DNA of 6,122 bases from Oscillospiraceae bacterium (GCA_031258665.1 JAIRML010000214.1:1-6122); one strand, 5' to 3'; shown: positions 1-6,122, counted from the first letter of the stretch. Made by a program: numbers and translations. Notes: a model not told the origin generated them from the sequence alone.

Positions 1-405
1 AGGCGCCGGGCACTCGGCGGCAAGCGCCGCGACCAGCGCGTCCAGCTCATCGGACCGGCCGAGCCCGGGCCCCACCAGCAGGACGTGCGCGCCCTGCATT
101 CGTGCCCGGATCTCCGGCAGCGCCCGCGCGGACAGCCGCCCCTCCGTGTCCTCCGGCAGCGGTCGGCACATCACCTCTGGGCAGCAGGAAGCCGCCGCGA
201 TCGGGTAGACGCTGCGCGGCACGAGCAAGCTGACGAGCCCGGCGCCGGCGCGCACACAGCTCTCCGCCGCCAATCTGGCCGCGCCTGTGTAGCCCACACT
301 GCCGCAGACAAGCAGCGCCCGGCCGTAGTCCCCCTTGTGCGTCTCCTCCGGCCTGTGCGGCAAAATCCCCGCCACAAACGCCTCATCCACTTCTTGCCTG
401 TTCAC
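1..405 (-). CDS. nnrD: ADP-dependent NAD(P)H-hydrate dehydratase, N-terminal part (runs off left edge)
   Basis: NnrD uses ADP to dehydrate the S form of damaged NADHX/NADPHX back to NAD(P)H in the cytoplasm; it belongs to the YjeF C-terminal/CARKD family with a ribokinase-like fold. The 135 codons present show family hallmarks: HKGDYGRALLVCGS (about residues 27-40), then YTGAARLAAESCVRAGAGLV (about 43-62), and VGPGLGRSDEL (about 112-122), the glycine-rich stretch of the family. The full protein is usually about 280 residues, so roughly half is present. It begins only about 25 residues before the first motif, so it is the stand-alone form rather than a fusion with the epimerase NnrE. The GTG start at 405-403 overlaps the mntP stop (GTGA), and a GGAG lies 8 bases upstream inside mntP; no ATG offers a better start. 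Coupled translation with mntP is likely. The family call is firm; the C-terminal half and its ATP/ADP-binding residues cannot be seen. Confidence 0.93.
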   Translation of the reverse strand, partial: MNRQEVDEAFVAGILPHRPEETHKGDYGRALLVCGSVGYTGAARLAAESCVRAGAGLVSLLVPRSVYPIAAASCCPEVMCRPLPEDTEGRLSARALPEIRARMQGAHVLLVGPGLGRSDELDALVAALAAECPAP

Positions 406-962
406 AGCGTGTGCTCCAGTACAATCCGGACGCCCAGGAGGACCAGGACAAGCCCGCCGATCACCTCGGCGCGGCGGCCGAAGAGGGCGCCCAGGCGGCG
501 GCCCAACAGACCGCCCAGCAACGAAAATCCAAAGGCCACGCACCCGATGATGGCGGCCGAGATGAGGATCGGCGTCTTCAGCAGCGGCAGCGTCAAGCCC
601 ACGGCCAGCGCGTCCACACTGGTGGCCAGCGCCTGCAAAAGGAACTGCGGGTGGGTCAGCGCCTTCAGCGGACCCTCCTCTTTCCCCCGCCGGCGCAGCG
701 CGTTGTACATCATGCGCCCGCCGATAAAGCCGAGCAGCAACATCGCCAGCCAGTGGTCGACGCCCTCTATATACCGGAGCAGCTGGCTGCCCAGCAGGTA
801 CCCAATGAGCGGCATAAAGAACTGAAACGCCCCAAAATAGACGCCCATCCACACCGCATGCCTGGGGCGAAACCCCGCGCAGGCCATCCCATTCGTGACC
901 GCGACGGCCAGGGCGTCCAGCGCCAGCGTGATGGCCATGACGCACACCGTGAGCAGTTCCAT
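402..962 (-). CDS. mntP: Manganese efflux pump MntP (putative Mn2+ exporter, former YebN/DUF204)
   Basis: MntP exports excess Mn2+ across the cytoplasmic membrane. The 186-residue length is typical. Six hydrophobic helices are visible at about 1-23, 37-58, 70-88, 107-128, 131-153 and 165-184, arranged as two similar halves of three. Each half starts with the family's conserved aspartate motif: LALDALAVAVTNG (D16) and ATSVDALAVGLTL (D117), the positions expected for the acidic residues of the transport path. HWLAMLLLGFIGGRMM (70-85) also matches the family closely. A short charged loop (RRRGKEEG) separates the halves. The ATG at 962-960 follows AGGAGG (973-968) with a 5-base spacer, so the start is well supported. 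A near-consensus promoter lies at 1024-1052. The gene is first in an operon with nnrD, overlapping it by 4 bases. No yybP-ykoY manganese riboswitch, often found before mntP, is evident; the predicted leader is only about 55 bases. Confidence 0.95.
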   Translation of the reverse strand: MELLTVCVMAITLALDALAVAVTNGMACAGFRPRHAVWMGVYFGAFQFFMPLIGYLLGSQLLRYIEGVDHWLAMLLLGFIGGRMMYNALRRRGKEEGPLKALTHPQFLLQALATSVDALAVGLTLPLLKTPILISAAIIGCVAFGFSLLGGLLGRRLGALFGRRAEVIGGLVLVLLGVRIVLEHTL

Positions 963-982
963 CGACTCCTCCTCGGGCCCGA

Positions 983-1001
983 CCGGTCACACACCGACCG
1001 G
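983..1001 (-). other. Short inverted repeat in the mntP leader
   Basis: CCGGTC (983-988) and GACCGG (996-1001) form a 6-bp perfect stem with a 7-base loop in the predicted mntP leader, ending about 9 bases before the ribosome binding site. It is not followed by a T tract, so it is not a standard terminator. It could stabilise the leader, bind a regulator as DNA, or be a chance GC-rich palindrome. No function is claimed. Confidence 0.35.
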
Positions 1002-1023
1002 GCCGCTTGAATCTTGAATATTT

Positions 1024-1052
1024 ATTATATCAGATACCGGCTTGCCTGCCAA
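1024..1052 (-). promoter_or_regulatory. Promoter for mntP-nnrD (extended -10, sigma-70/sigma-A type)
   Basis: Read on the minus strand, TTGGCA (1052-1047, five of six -35 consensus bases) is followed by exactly 17 bases and then TATAAT (1029-1024, perfect -10). The TGA just before the -10 supplies an extended -10 TG. The predicted transcription start is near 1017, giving a leader of about 55 bases before the mntP ATG at 962. This is a strong housekeeping-type promoter. No MntR or Fur operator was recognised overlapping it. Confidence 0.8.
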
Positions 1053-1165
1053 GCATTGTTTGGGCGCCGCCGCGCGCAGAGGTTTTTATGGCAAAGATAG
1101 TGAACATAGCATACTGAAGCCCGGAAAATACATAAAATAATAAACAAATCCAATAAAAAAATCCA

Positions 1166-1194
1166 TTGACCTCCCTCCCAAAAAAACATAAGCT
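1166..1194 (+). promoter_or_regulatory. Weak candidate promoter for the arabinofuranosidase gene
   Basis: TTGACC (1166-1171) matches the -35 consensus at five of six bases. Possible -10 hexamers downstream are poor: CATAAG (1187-1192, 15-base spacer) or TAAGCT (1189-1194, 17-base spacer). A poor -10 element would fit a gene needing an activator, as is common for polysaccharide-degrading enzymes, but that is inference. Transcription would start near 1200, leaving a leader of about 50 bases. Confidence 0.3.
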
Positions 1195-1240
1195 TGTGTG
1201 GGGTTCTTATGAAATCTATGAGACCAACGGGAATACAATG

Positions 1241-1246
1241 AGGAGG
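1241..1246 (+). promoter_or_regulatory. Ribosome binding site (AGGAGG) that decides the start of the large secreted hydrolase
   Basis: A perfect AGGAGG precedes two adjacent in-frame ATG codons at 1251 and 1254. The spacer is 4 bases to the first and 7 bases to the second. The second spacing is closer to the usual optimum, so 1254 was chosen. The choice changes the protein by one methionine only. Confidence 0.85.
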
Positions 1247-1253
1247 ATTTATG

Positions 1254-1349
1254 ATGAGATCGAAGAAAAAATTGATCAAAAGGCTGTTCGTATGCATGTT
1301 GGCCGTGTTGATCCTGACCACTTTGGCGCCGGCGCCGGCGGTCTTTGCC
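1254..1349 (+). other. Sec signal peptide of the large hydrolase
   Basis: The first 32 residues have a classic tripartite form: a basic start (MRSKKKLIKR), a hydrophobic core (LFVCMLAVLILTTLA) and a small-residue cleavage region ending P-A-V-F-A, with cleavage predicted after A32. The C14 is not in a lipobox (no L-x-x-C after the core), so lipoprotein processing is not expected. Confidence 0.88.
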
Positions 1350-4300
1350 GCGCTTCCGGGCGGCAGCGACGTGGTCAGCCTGGCCGGCGGCAACATCGCG
1401 CGCGTTTCTGGCGTCACGATAGAAGCGAGTTATTCAAACGTGTGGACCGGAGACGCGGATGTGCAGACGGCGCGTATCATCGACGGAGGTCTGCCGACAA
1501 GCACGGATCCCGTCCAATCCGCCAACCAAGCTTGGAATTCATGGGACACCGGCAATTTTCCGGTGACCGTCACTCTGACGTGGCCGGAGCCCTACCGGAT
1601 GGACGCCACGAGGGTCATGTGGTGGTACGACAACGACACCACCCCGGACGTGGACGTAAGCCTCCCCGGGAATTGTGTCGTCCAGTACAACGCGGGAACC
1701 ACAGCGAACCCCATCTGGACCAATGTCTCGAACATGCGAAACGCCGCCGGGAGCTCCGTGACCACCGTCGGCAACGCGGGTGGGGGTGTCAACGCCAACA
1801 ACAGAATCTGGAACGGCGTGACGTTTGACCAGCTTGTCACGCAGCAGTTGCGCCTGAGCGTCTCAAAAGGCATCGGCACAGGTGTCGGTATAGGCGAATG
1901 GGAAGTGTTCGGTTCGGTGGCGTCCTCCGAGCTTTATTCCGCGACCATTCAGGGGGACGCGACGGTCGTCTTGGGTAAGGAGCACACCTATACGGCCAGC
2001 GTGATCTCGCCGGGTTTGACAAATGTCGGGTACCTGTGGACGCTCGACAACGACAACGCCGTCATCGTCGGCGATGCCGGCGCCTCCACCGTCAAGGTGC
2101 GCGGTGACAAAGAGGGCAATGCCAAGCTCTCTCTGAAAGTGACGCACGAAAGCGGCGTCAAAGAGGCACACGCGGATTTCAACATCACGATTGCGGACAC
2201 CAGACTCTCAGCGCTTCCGGACAGTGCCGGGGCGGTCAGCTTGGCCGACGGCAACATCGCGCGCGCTTCCGGCGTCGCCGCCGCGGCAAGTTACTCCAAC
2301 ACGACAAACGGCGACGCGGCGACGCAGACGGCGCGCGTGATCAACGGGGCGCTGGGGTCGGGTGCGGGAACCAGCTGGAACTCATGGAACACTTCCAGCT
2401 TTCCGGTGACCGTCACGCTGACATGGCCGGAACCTTATCTGATGGGCGCGACGAGGATCATGTGGTGGTATGACGGCACCAGCTCGGGTTCGGGCGTGAC
2501 CCTCCCCGGAAACTGTGTCGTCCAGTACAACGCGGGGACCACAGCGAACCCCATCTGGACCAATGTCTCGAACTTGCGAAACGCCGCCGGGGACCCTGTG
2601 ACCACCGTCGGCAACTTGGGCGGGGGCACCAACGCCAACAACAGGATTTGGAACGGCGTGACATTCGACCCGCTTGTCACACAGCAGCTGCGCCTGAGTA
2701 TTTCCAAAGGCGTCGGCACCGGCGTCGGCATAAGCGAATGGGAGGTGTTCGGTTCGGTGGCGCCCACCGAGCTGTACGCCGCGACCATCCAGGGGGATGC
2801 GGCGGTATTCTCGGGAGAAGAGCACACCTATGCGGCCAATGTCATCTCGCCGAACCTGACGGATGTCGGCTACCTGTGGACGCTTGACAACGACAACGCC
2901 GTCATCGTCGGCGCCGCCGACGCCGCCACGGTCAAGGTGCGCGGCGACAAAGCGGGCAATGCCAAACTCTCCCTAAAGGTGACGCACGAAAGCGGTGTAC
3001 AGGAGGTGCGCGCGGATTTCAACATCGCGATCACGGCCACCGAACTTGTTTCCGTGAGCGTTGCGGGCGATACGAGGCTGCTGGAGGCACAGGAGCTCGA
3101 CTATACATCCACCGTGTACACGCCGGGTTTGACAGGCGTCGCCTACCAGTGGACACTCAGCAACGGCAGCGCCGCCATCGTCGGCGCCGATGACGCCGCC
3201 ACAGTCAAACTGCGCGGCGTGGCCGCAGGTCCGGTCACGCTCACCGTAAAGGCGGCGCACAACAGCGGCGCGCGGGAGGTGACCGCGGATTACCACATAG
3301 ACGTGCTGGCGGTGACCGCTCGGACATATGTCACGTCCACAGCCGCGGGCAAAGCGCCCATCCTCCCAAAACGGGTCGTCCTGGAAAATGTCCGGTTCGA
3401 CACGCCGACCGCTCACACGACCGGAAGTTTTGATTTCGGTGAGGAGTTCAACGACAGCCTCATCGCGGTGGATCATTGGGACGACGTGCCCCCGGAACTG
3501 TACGCGGCCGATAAGATCGGCACAACATTTGAGGTGGCGGGGCTCGTCAAGTACAAAGGGGTGGAGTACCCCGCCCAGGCAAGCGTGACCGTCAAAGAGG
3601 CGCTGGCCGCGCCCGACTTCAACCATTCGATCACGTCTGAAAATGTCACATTCGACGACACGTTCTGGAAGCCCAAGCAGCTGGTCAACGCCACATCCTC
3701 GTTCGACGCGGCCTTTGTGCAGCTTTCCGCCACCAGCGGCAGCTGGGCCGAGGAGCGGAACTTTGTCAACGCCAAGGCCAGACTGGCCGCCGTCGCGGCG
3801 GGCAGCGAAAACCCGCCGATGGGGCAATATACGGGATATGTCTTTGCGGATACGGATGTGTACAAGACCATGGAGGGCGTCGCGTACAATTTGGCGGCCA
3901 TTTGGGACGATCCGTCCATGGACGCGCGAAAAGTCACGCTGCAGAACAAATTGGACTATTGGATCGGTTTGATCGAATCCATCCAATACGCCGACGGCTA
4001 TATCAACTCGGCGTTCTCCAACCGCACCAGTGTGAGTGCAGGCGGCAGCGGCACCGGCAATTGGCGTTGGAGATACATGGACAGGCACGAGATGTACAAC
4101 ATCGGCCACTTCCTTGAGGGCGCCGTCGCCTACACGCGCTACAGGGAGGGCGTGGGCCTGCCGGACTATCGGCTCTATGAAGTCGGCAAGAGAGCCGCCG
4201 ACCACATTGTGGACTTCTTCGGCCCCGGCGGGAAACGCGTCGAAGTCCCCGGCCACGAGGAAATCGAACTCGGTCTCATGAAAATGGCCAACTTGGTTGA

Positions 4301-6122
4301 GGAATACGAGGGCGTCGGCGCCGGCGAGACGTACAGGGAGACCGCCAAGCTGCTCGTCGACAGGCGCGGCAACAGGACGGGCGCCAACGCCAGGCAGAGC
4401 GGCTACAACGGCGGCACCTATTCCCAGGACCGCACGCCGATCATCAGCGAGACCGCCGCCGTGGGGCACGCCGTCCGCGCGATGTATTTCTACACGGGCG
4501 TGACGGACGTGGCGACATGGCTGGCCCAAAACGACCCGAGCGACGCGGCGCCTTACCTCAGCGTGATGGACAGGATATGGGAGAACGCCAGTGAGCGCAA
4601 CACCTACATCACGGGAGGCGTCGGGTCCGCCCAACCGGGGGCAAGTTCCGAGGGCTTCGGCGCCGATTACGCGCTTTCCAACACACAATCTTACTGCGAG
4701 ATATGCGCGGCCATCGCCATGTCCAACTGGAACCAAAGGCTGAACCTTGTACATGAGGACGCGAAATACGCCGACTCATATGAGAAATCGCTGTACAACG
4801 CGACCTTGGTCGGCGTCAACCTCGCCGGCGGGCGGTTCTACTATTCGACCCCCATTGAGCGGACGACCACGGGAAGCAGCCGCCATCTGTGGGAATCGGT
4901 CGCCTGCTGTGAGCCGAACGTGCTGCGGACCATCGCCAATATGGGCGGTTATCTGTATACCGTCAAACAGGACAGTGTGTTTGTCAACATGTACGCGGGC
5001 AGCACCGCCGACGTCAATGTGGAAGGCACAAACGTGAAGTTTGCCCAGGTGACGAACTACCCATGGGACGGCGTCATCAACATGACCGTCACCCCGGCCG
5101 AATCGAAGGAATTCACATTGAACATCCGCGTTCCGGGGTGGGTGAAAGCGCAAAAGTACCAAGAGGTGACGATTGAGGTGGACGGCGAGCGCATCGACGC
5201 GACCCCCAACGCCAAGGGCTATGTCGCGATCACAAGGATCTGGCCCGCGTCGGGCGCCGTCCTCGACATCGACATTCCGATGGAAGTGCGGATCACCGAG
5301 GCGGACAACAATGTCTACAACATCGGAACGGCCACCCACAGCAACCGAAACAGGATCGCCATTGAGAGAGGCCCCATCGTCTACTGCCTGGAGGACGCCG
5401 GCACAGGCGCCTCCACCGCAAACACGTTCAACGCGACGCAGGTCGTATTCCCGAGGACAATGGAACTCACCCCCGTTTGGAGGCCCGATCTGCTTCGCGG
5501 CGTCGTCGCCCTGACAGGCACGGCCCTCTACAACGGTGAGGAGCGTGAGGTCACGCTTACGCCGTATTACGCGTGGAACAACCGCGGAACCGACCCCGCG
5601 AATCTCGGCAACGGCGCCACGAACGGCAGCGGCCGGATGGTGGTCTGGGCCAACGCTTCTGAGGCAACCGTTCAGATCAGGGGCGCGAAAGACAGGCTGG
5701 ACACCAACGAAGAGACTTCTCTGATGGCCGTGCCGCACGTCAACTTCAGCGCGGGCGCGAGCGCCATGCCGAGCGCCTACCGGTGGACCGTATCCGGGCC
5801 GGGCGAAGTGGTGGGCGAGCCCGTGTACGCGCAAGCGCCCACATCGGGCTACGAGAAGATCGGCGGCGTGGTCGGCGGCGTGGCGACCAACACCGTCGCG
5901 TATTACGCAAGCACCGCCAAGGTCAGGACAACGGGTTCCGGGCTCATCACGGTGACAGTGGAAGCGTTGAACGGCGAGAACACTCTGTACACCGACACCT
6001 ATGAAATCGCGGCGGGAGATTACGTTCCCCCCGCAGAGGCCGACTACGCGCTGACCGCCGAGACGACCGCCGGCGGGGTCGGCGCGTCGCTCGTCAACCG
6101 CACAGCCGAGGCCGTCGAGGCC
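1254..6122 (+). CDS. Secreted multidomain GH127-type beta-L-arabinofuranosidase (incomplete at right edge)
   Basis: The frame is open for 1623 codons with no stop and leaves the window. Former DUF1680 (GH127) enzymes release beta-L-arabinofuranose from hydroxyproline-linked and other plant glycans. Order of parts, by residue: signal peptide 1-32 (KKKLIKR, hydrophobic core, VFA cleavage site); galactose-binding/discoidin-like domain about 42-220; Ig-like 226-315; second discoidin-like about 320-500; Ig-like 506-595; Ig-like 597-686; Big_4-like 687-782; GH127 module about 796-1467; Ig-like about 1468-1590; then the start of another domain after a VPP linker. Catalytic signatures are intact: E1133, E1149-x-C1151 and the C1218-C1219 pair, corresponding to the acid/base, zinc ligands and cysteine nucleophile known in Bifidobacterium HypBA1. 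A cell-wall anchor may follow outside the window. The module could alternatively belong to the related family GH146, and true substrate specificity is unknown. The neighbours (mntP, nnrD) are divergent and give no functional clue. Confidence 0.9.
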   Translation, partial: MRSKKKLIKRLFVCMLAVLILTTLAPAPAVFAALPGGSDVVSLAGGNIARVSGVTIEASYSNVWTGDADVQTARIIDGGLPTSTDPVQSANQAWNSWDTGNFPVTVTLTWPEPYRMDATRVMWWYDNDTTPDVDVSLPGNCVVQYNAGTTANPIWTNVSNMRNAAGSSVTTVGNAGGGVNANNRIWNGVTFDQLVTQQLRLSVSKGIGTGVGIGEWEVFGSVASSELYSATIQGDATVVLGKEHTYTASVISPGLTNVGYLWTLDNDNAVIVGDAGASTVKVRGDKEGNAKLSLKVTHESGVKEAHADFNITIADTRLSALPDSAGAVSLADGNIARASGVAAAASYSNTTNGDAATQTARVINGALGSGAGTSWNSWNTSSFPVTVTLTWPEPYLMGATRIMWWYDGTSSGSGVTLPGNCVVQYNAGTTANPIWTNVSNLRNAAGDPVTTVGNLGGGTNANNRIWNGVTFDPLVTQQLRLSISKGVGTGVGISEWEVFGSVAPTELYAATIQGDAAVFSGEEHTYAANVISPNLTDVGYLWTLDNDNAVIVGAADAATVKVRGDKAGNAKLSLKVTHESGVQEVRADFNIAITATELVSVSVAGDTRLLEAQELDYTSTVYTPGLTGVAYQWTLSNGSAAIVGADDAATVKLRGVAAGPVTLTVKAAHNSGAREVTADYHIDVLAVTARTYVTSTAAGKAPILPKRVVLENVRFDTPTAHTTGSFDFGEEFNDSLIAVDHWDDVPPELYAADKIGTTFEVAGLVKYKGVEYPAQASVTVKEALAAPDFNHSITSENVTFDDTFWKPKQLVNATSSFDAAFVQLSATSGSWAEERNFVNAKARLAAVAAGSENPPMGQYTGYVFADTDVYKTMEGVAYNLAAIWDDPSMDARKVTLQNKLDYWIGLIESIQYADGYINSAFSNRTSVSAGGSGTGNWRWRYMDRHEMYNIGHFLEGAVAYTRYREGVGLPDYRLYEVGKRAADHIVDFFGPGGKRVEVPGHEEIELGLMKMANLVEEYEGVGAGETYRETAKLLVDRRGNRTGANARQSGYNGGTYSQDRTPIISETAAVGHAVRAMYFYTGVTDVATWLAQNDPSDAAPYLSVMDRIWENASERNTYITGGVGSAQPGASSEGFGADYALSNTQSYCEICAAIAMSNWNQRLNLVHEDAKYADSYEKSLYNATLVGVNLAGGRFYYSTPIERTTTGSSRHLWESVACCEPNVLRTIANMGGYLYTVKQDSVFVNMYAGSTADVNVEGTNVKFAQVTNYPWDGVINMTVTPAESKEFTLNIRVPGWVKAQKYQEVTIEVDGERIDATPNAKGYVAITRIWPASGAVLDIDIPMEVRITEADNNVYNIGTATHSNRNRIAIERGPIVYCLEDAGTGASTANTFNATQVVFPRTMELTPVWRPDLLRGVVALTGTALYNGEEREVTLTPYYAWNNRGTDPANLGNGATNGSGRMVVWANASEATVQIRGAKDRLDTNEETSLMAVPHVNFSAGASAMPSAYRWTVSGPGEVVGEPVYAQAPTSGYEKIGGVVGGVATNTVAYYASTAKVRTTGSGLITVTVEALNGENTLYTDTYEIAAGDYVPPAEADYALTAETTAGGVGASLVNRTAEAVEA
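1350..2210 (+). repeat. Tandem repeat unit 1 (discoidin-like plus Ig-like domain)
   Basis: This 287-codon unit starts at the ALPGGSD motif and ends at TRLS, directly abutting the next unit. It contains a beta-sandwich typical of carbohydrate-binding domains in secreted glycosidases: SYSN, W-N-S-W, FPVTVTLTWPEPY, VMWWYD, CVVQYN and GEWEVFG. An Ig-like domain with GYLWTLDNDNAVIVG follows. It matches unit 2 along its whole length; unit 1 has about 7 extra residues, mostly around 1488-1530. The carbohydrate-binding role is inferred from family resemblance. Confidence 0.9.
2211..3050 (+). repeat. Tandem repeat unit 2 (discoidin-like plus Ig-like domain)
   Basis: This 280-codon copy of the preceding unit begins at ALPDSAG. 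By hand alignment the Ig-like parts are about four-fifths identical in protein. Parts of the discoidin-like domain are almost identical in DNA, including a 36-base perfect match (2538-2573 against 1698-1733, offset 840). Conserved silent positions point to a recent duplication or later gene conversion. Confidence 0.9.
3042..3311 (+). repeat. Third, diverged Ig-like domain copy
   Basis: This 90-residue segment aligns with the Ig-like halves of both tandem units (start ELV against ELY; YQWTLSNGSAAIVGADDAATVKLRG against YLWTLDNDNAVIVG and following residues). It is clearly more diverged and lacks an attached discoidin-like domain. It probably acts as a spacer before the Big_4-like and catalytic modules. 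Confidence 0.85.
3312..3599 (+). other. Big_4-like (bacterial Ig-like group 4) domain within the hydrolase
   Basis: Residues about 687-782 show the Big_4 pattern: a TxxGKAPILPKRV start (residues about 696-706), a central variable region with VDHWDDVPPELY, and a closing GTTFEVAGLVKYKGVEYPA then VTV strand. The central part is longer than usual. Such domains commonly sit directly before catalytic modules in large secreted enzymes. Assigned by pattern only. Confidence 0.6.
3639..5654 (+). other. GH127-type catalytic module of the hydrolase
   Basis: Residues about 796-1467. Family landmarks occur in order: VTFDDTFWKPKQ at the start, HEMYNIGHFLEGAVAY (945-960), PGHEEIELGL (from 999), YSQDRTP (from 1056), AVGHAVRAMYFYTG (from 1069), YITGGVGS, SSEGFGADYALSN (E1133), YCEICAAIAM (E1149, C1151), ACCEPN (C1218, C1219) and LTPYYAWNNRG (near 1438). 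The 16- and 18-residue steps from E1133 to E1149 and C1151 equal those from E322 to E338 and C340 in HypBA1. An (alpha/alpha)6 barrel followed by beta-sandwich parts is expected. The enzyme should be active and zinc-dependent. Confidence 0.88.

Larger units (their letters stand above)
1053..1250. other. AT-rich divergent intergenic region between mntP and the arabinofuranosidase gene
   Basis: Base composition drops sharply from the GC-rich genes on either side, with A/T runs at about 1126-1162 and 1180-1186. Both neighbouring genes point away, so no terminator is expected and none is seen. A 7-base direct repeat AAATCCA occurs at 1146-1152 and 1159-1165. An imperfect inverted repeat, TCTTAT (1205-1210) and ATGAGA (1218-1223), surrounds a 7-base loop and could be an operator or leader hairpin. 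No RNA gene or known riboswitch was recognised. Confidence 0.6.

Noticed and set aside
85..825. 246-codon plus-strand frame across nnrD and mntP
   Set aside because: It is antisense to two well-recognised overlapping genes and its Arg/Pro/Ser-rich product resembles no family.
411..1010. 199-codon plus-strand frame opposite mntP
   Set aside because: A Gln/Arg/His-rich translation of the mntP complement that continues across the mntP start and leader; not a plausible protein.
1025..1417. 130-codon minus-strand frame across the intergenic region
   Set aside because: It covers the mntP promoter and the hydrolase signal-peptide region on the opposite strand; the hydrophobic stretch comes from AT-rich intergenic DNA, with no family resemblance.
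1166..1828. 220-codon plus-strand frame overlapping the start of the hydrolase
   Set aside because: It is in another frame from the hydrolase, loses the signal peptide and repeat motifs, and is Arg-rich with no domain; its ATG has no good ribosome binding site.
1350..3050. CRISPR-like or transposon repeat
   Set aside because: The repeats are two long coding units in frame with protein-level homology, not short spaced repeats, and no transposase or terminal inverted repeats are present.
2973..4754. 593-codon open frame on the minus strand opposite the hydrolase
   Set aside because: It lies fully antisense to a frame with signal peptide, repeats and intact GH127 motifs. Its translation is a Gly/Arg/Val/His-rich product with no recognisable domain, as expected from the complement of GC-rich coding sequence.
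4776..5834. 352-codon open frame on the minus strand
   Set aside because: Antisense shadow of the GH127 module and C-terminal Ig-like segment; composition is artefactual and no motif or credible ribosome binding site was seen.

Overview
The window looks like chromosomal DNA from a GC-rich, probably Gram-positive and possibly clostridial bacterium. The reasons are strong AGGAGG-type ribosome binding sites, a consensus sigma-70/sigma-A type promoter, and a very large secreted enzyme built from bacterial Ig-like modules. The organism assignment is an inference; no rRNA or other marker is present.

Left part (1-962, minus strand): two genes in an operon. mntP (402-962) encodes a six-helix manganese efflux pump. 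Its stop codon overlaps the GTG start of nnrD by four bases (GTGA). nnrD encodes ADP-dependent NAD(P)H-hydrate dehydratase, a metabolite-repair enzyme, and runs off the left edge after 135 codons. Both are housekeeping genes with no clear metabolic tie to the right part.

Middle (963-1250): an AT-rich divergent intergenic region. A near-consensus promoter (TTGGCA, 17 bp, TATAAT with an extended -10 TG) faces left and drives mntP with a short leader. On the right-facing side only a weak promoter candidate is visible, then a perfect AGGAGG site for the next gene.

Right part (1254-6122, plus strand): one continuous reading frame of 1623 codons with no stop, leaving the window at the right edge. 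It encodes a secreted multidomain glycoside hydrolase: signal peptide, then a tandem pair of about 280-residue units (each a galactose-binding/discoidin-like beta-sandwich plus an Ig-like domain), a third Ig-like domain, a Big_4-like domain, a GH127-type (former DUF1680) beta-L-arabinofuranosidase module with its Glu/Cys active site intact, another Ig-like segment, and the start of a further domain. The expected role is to remove beta-L-arabinofuranose from plant hydroxyproline-rich glycoproteins or related glycans outside the cell, with the repeated N-terminal modules probably binding carbohydrate or acting as spacers. No RNA gene, mobile element, CRISPR array or defence system is visible. 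The most notable features are the recent internal duplication and the size of the enzyme.
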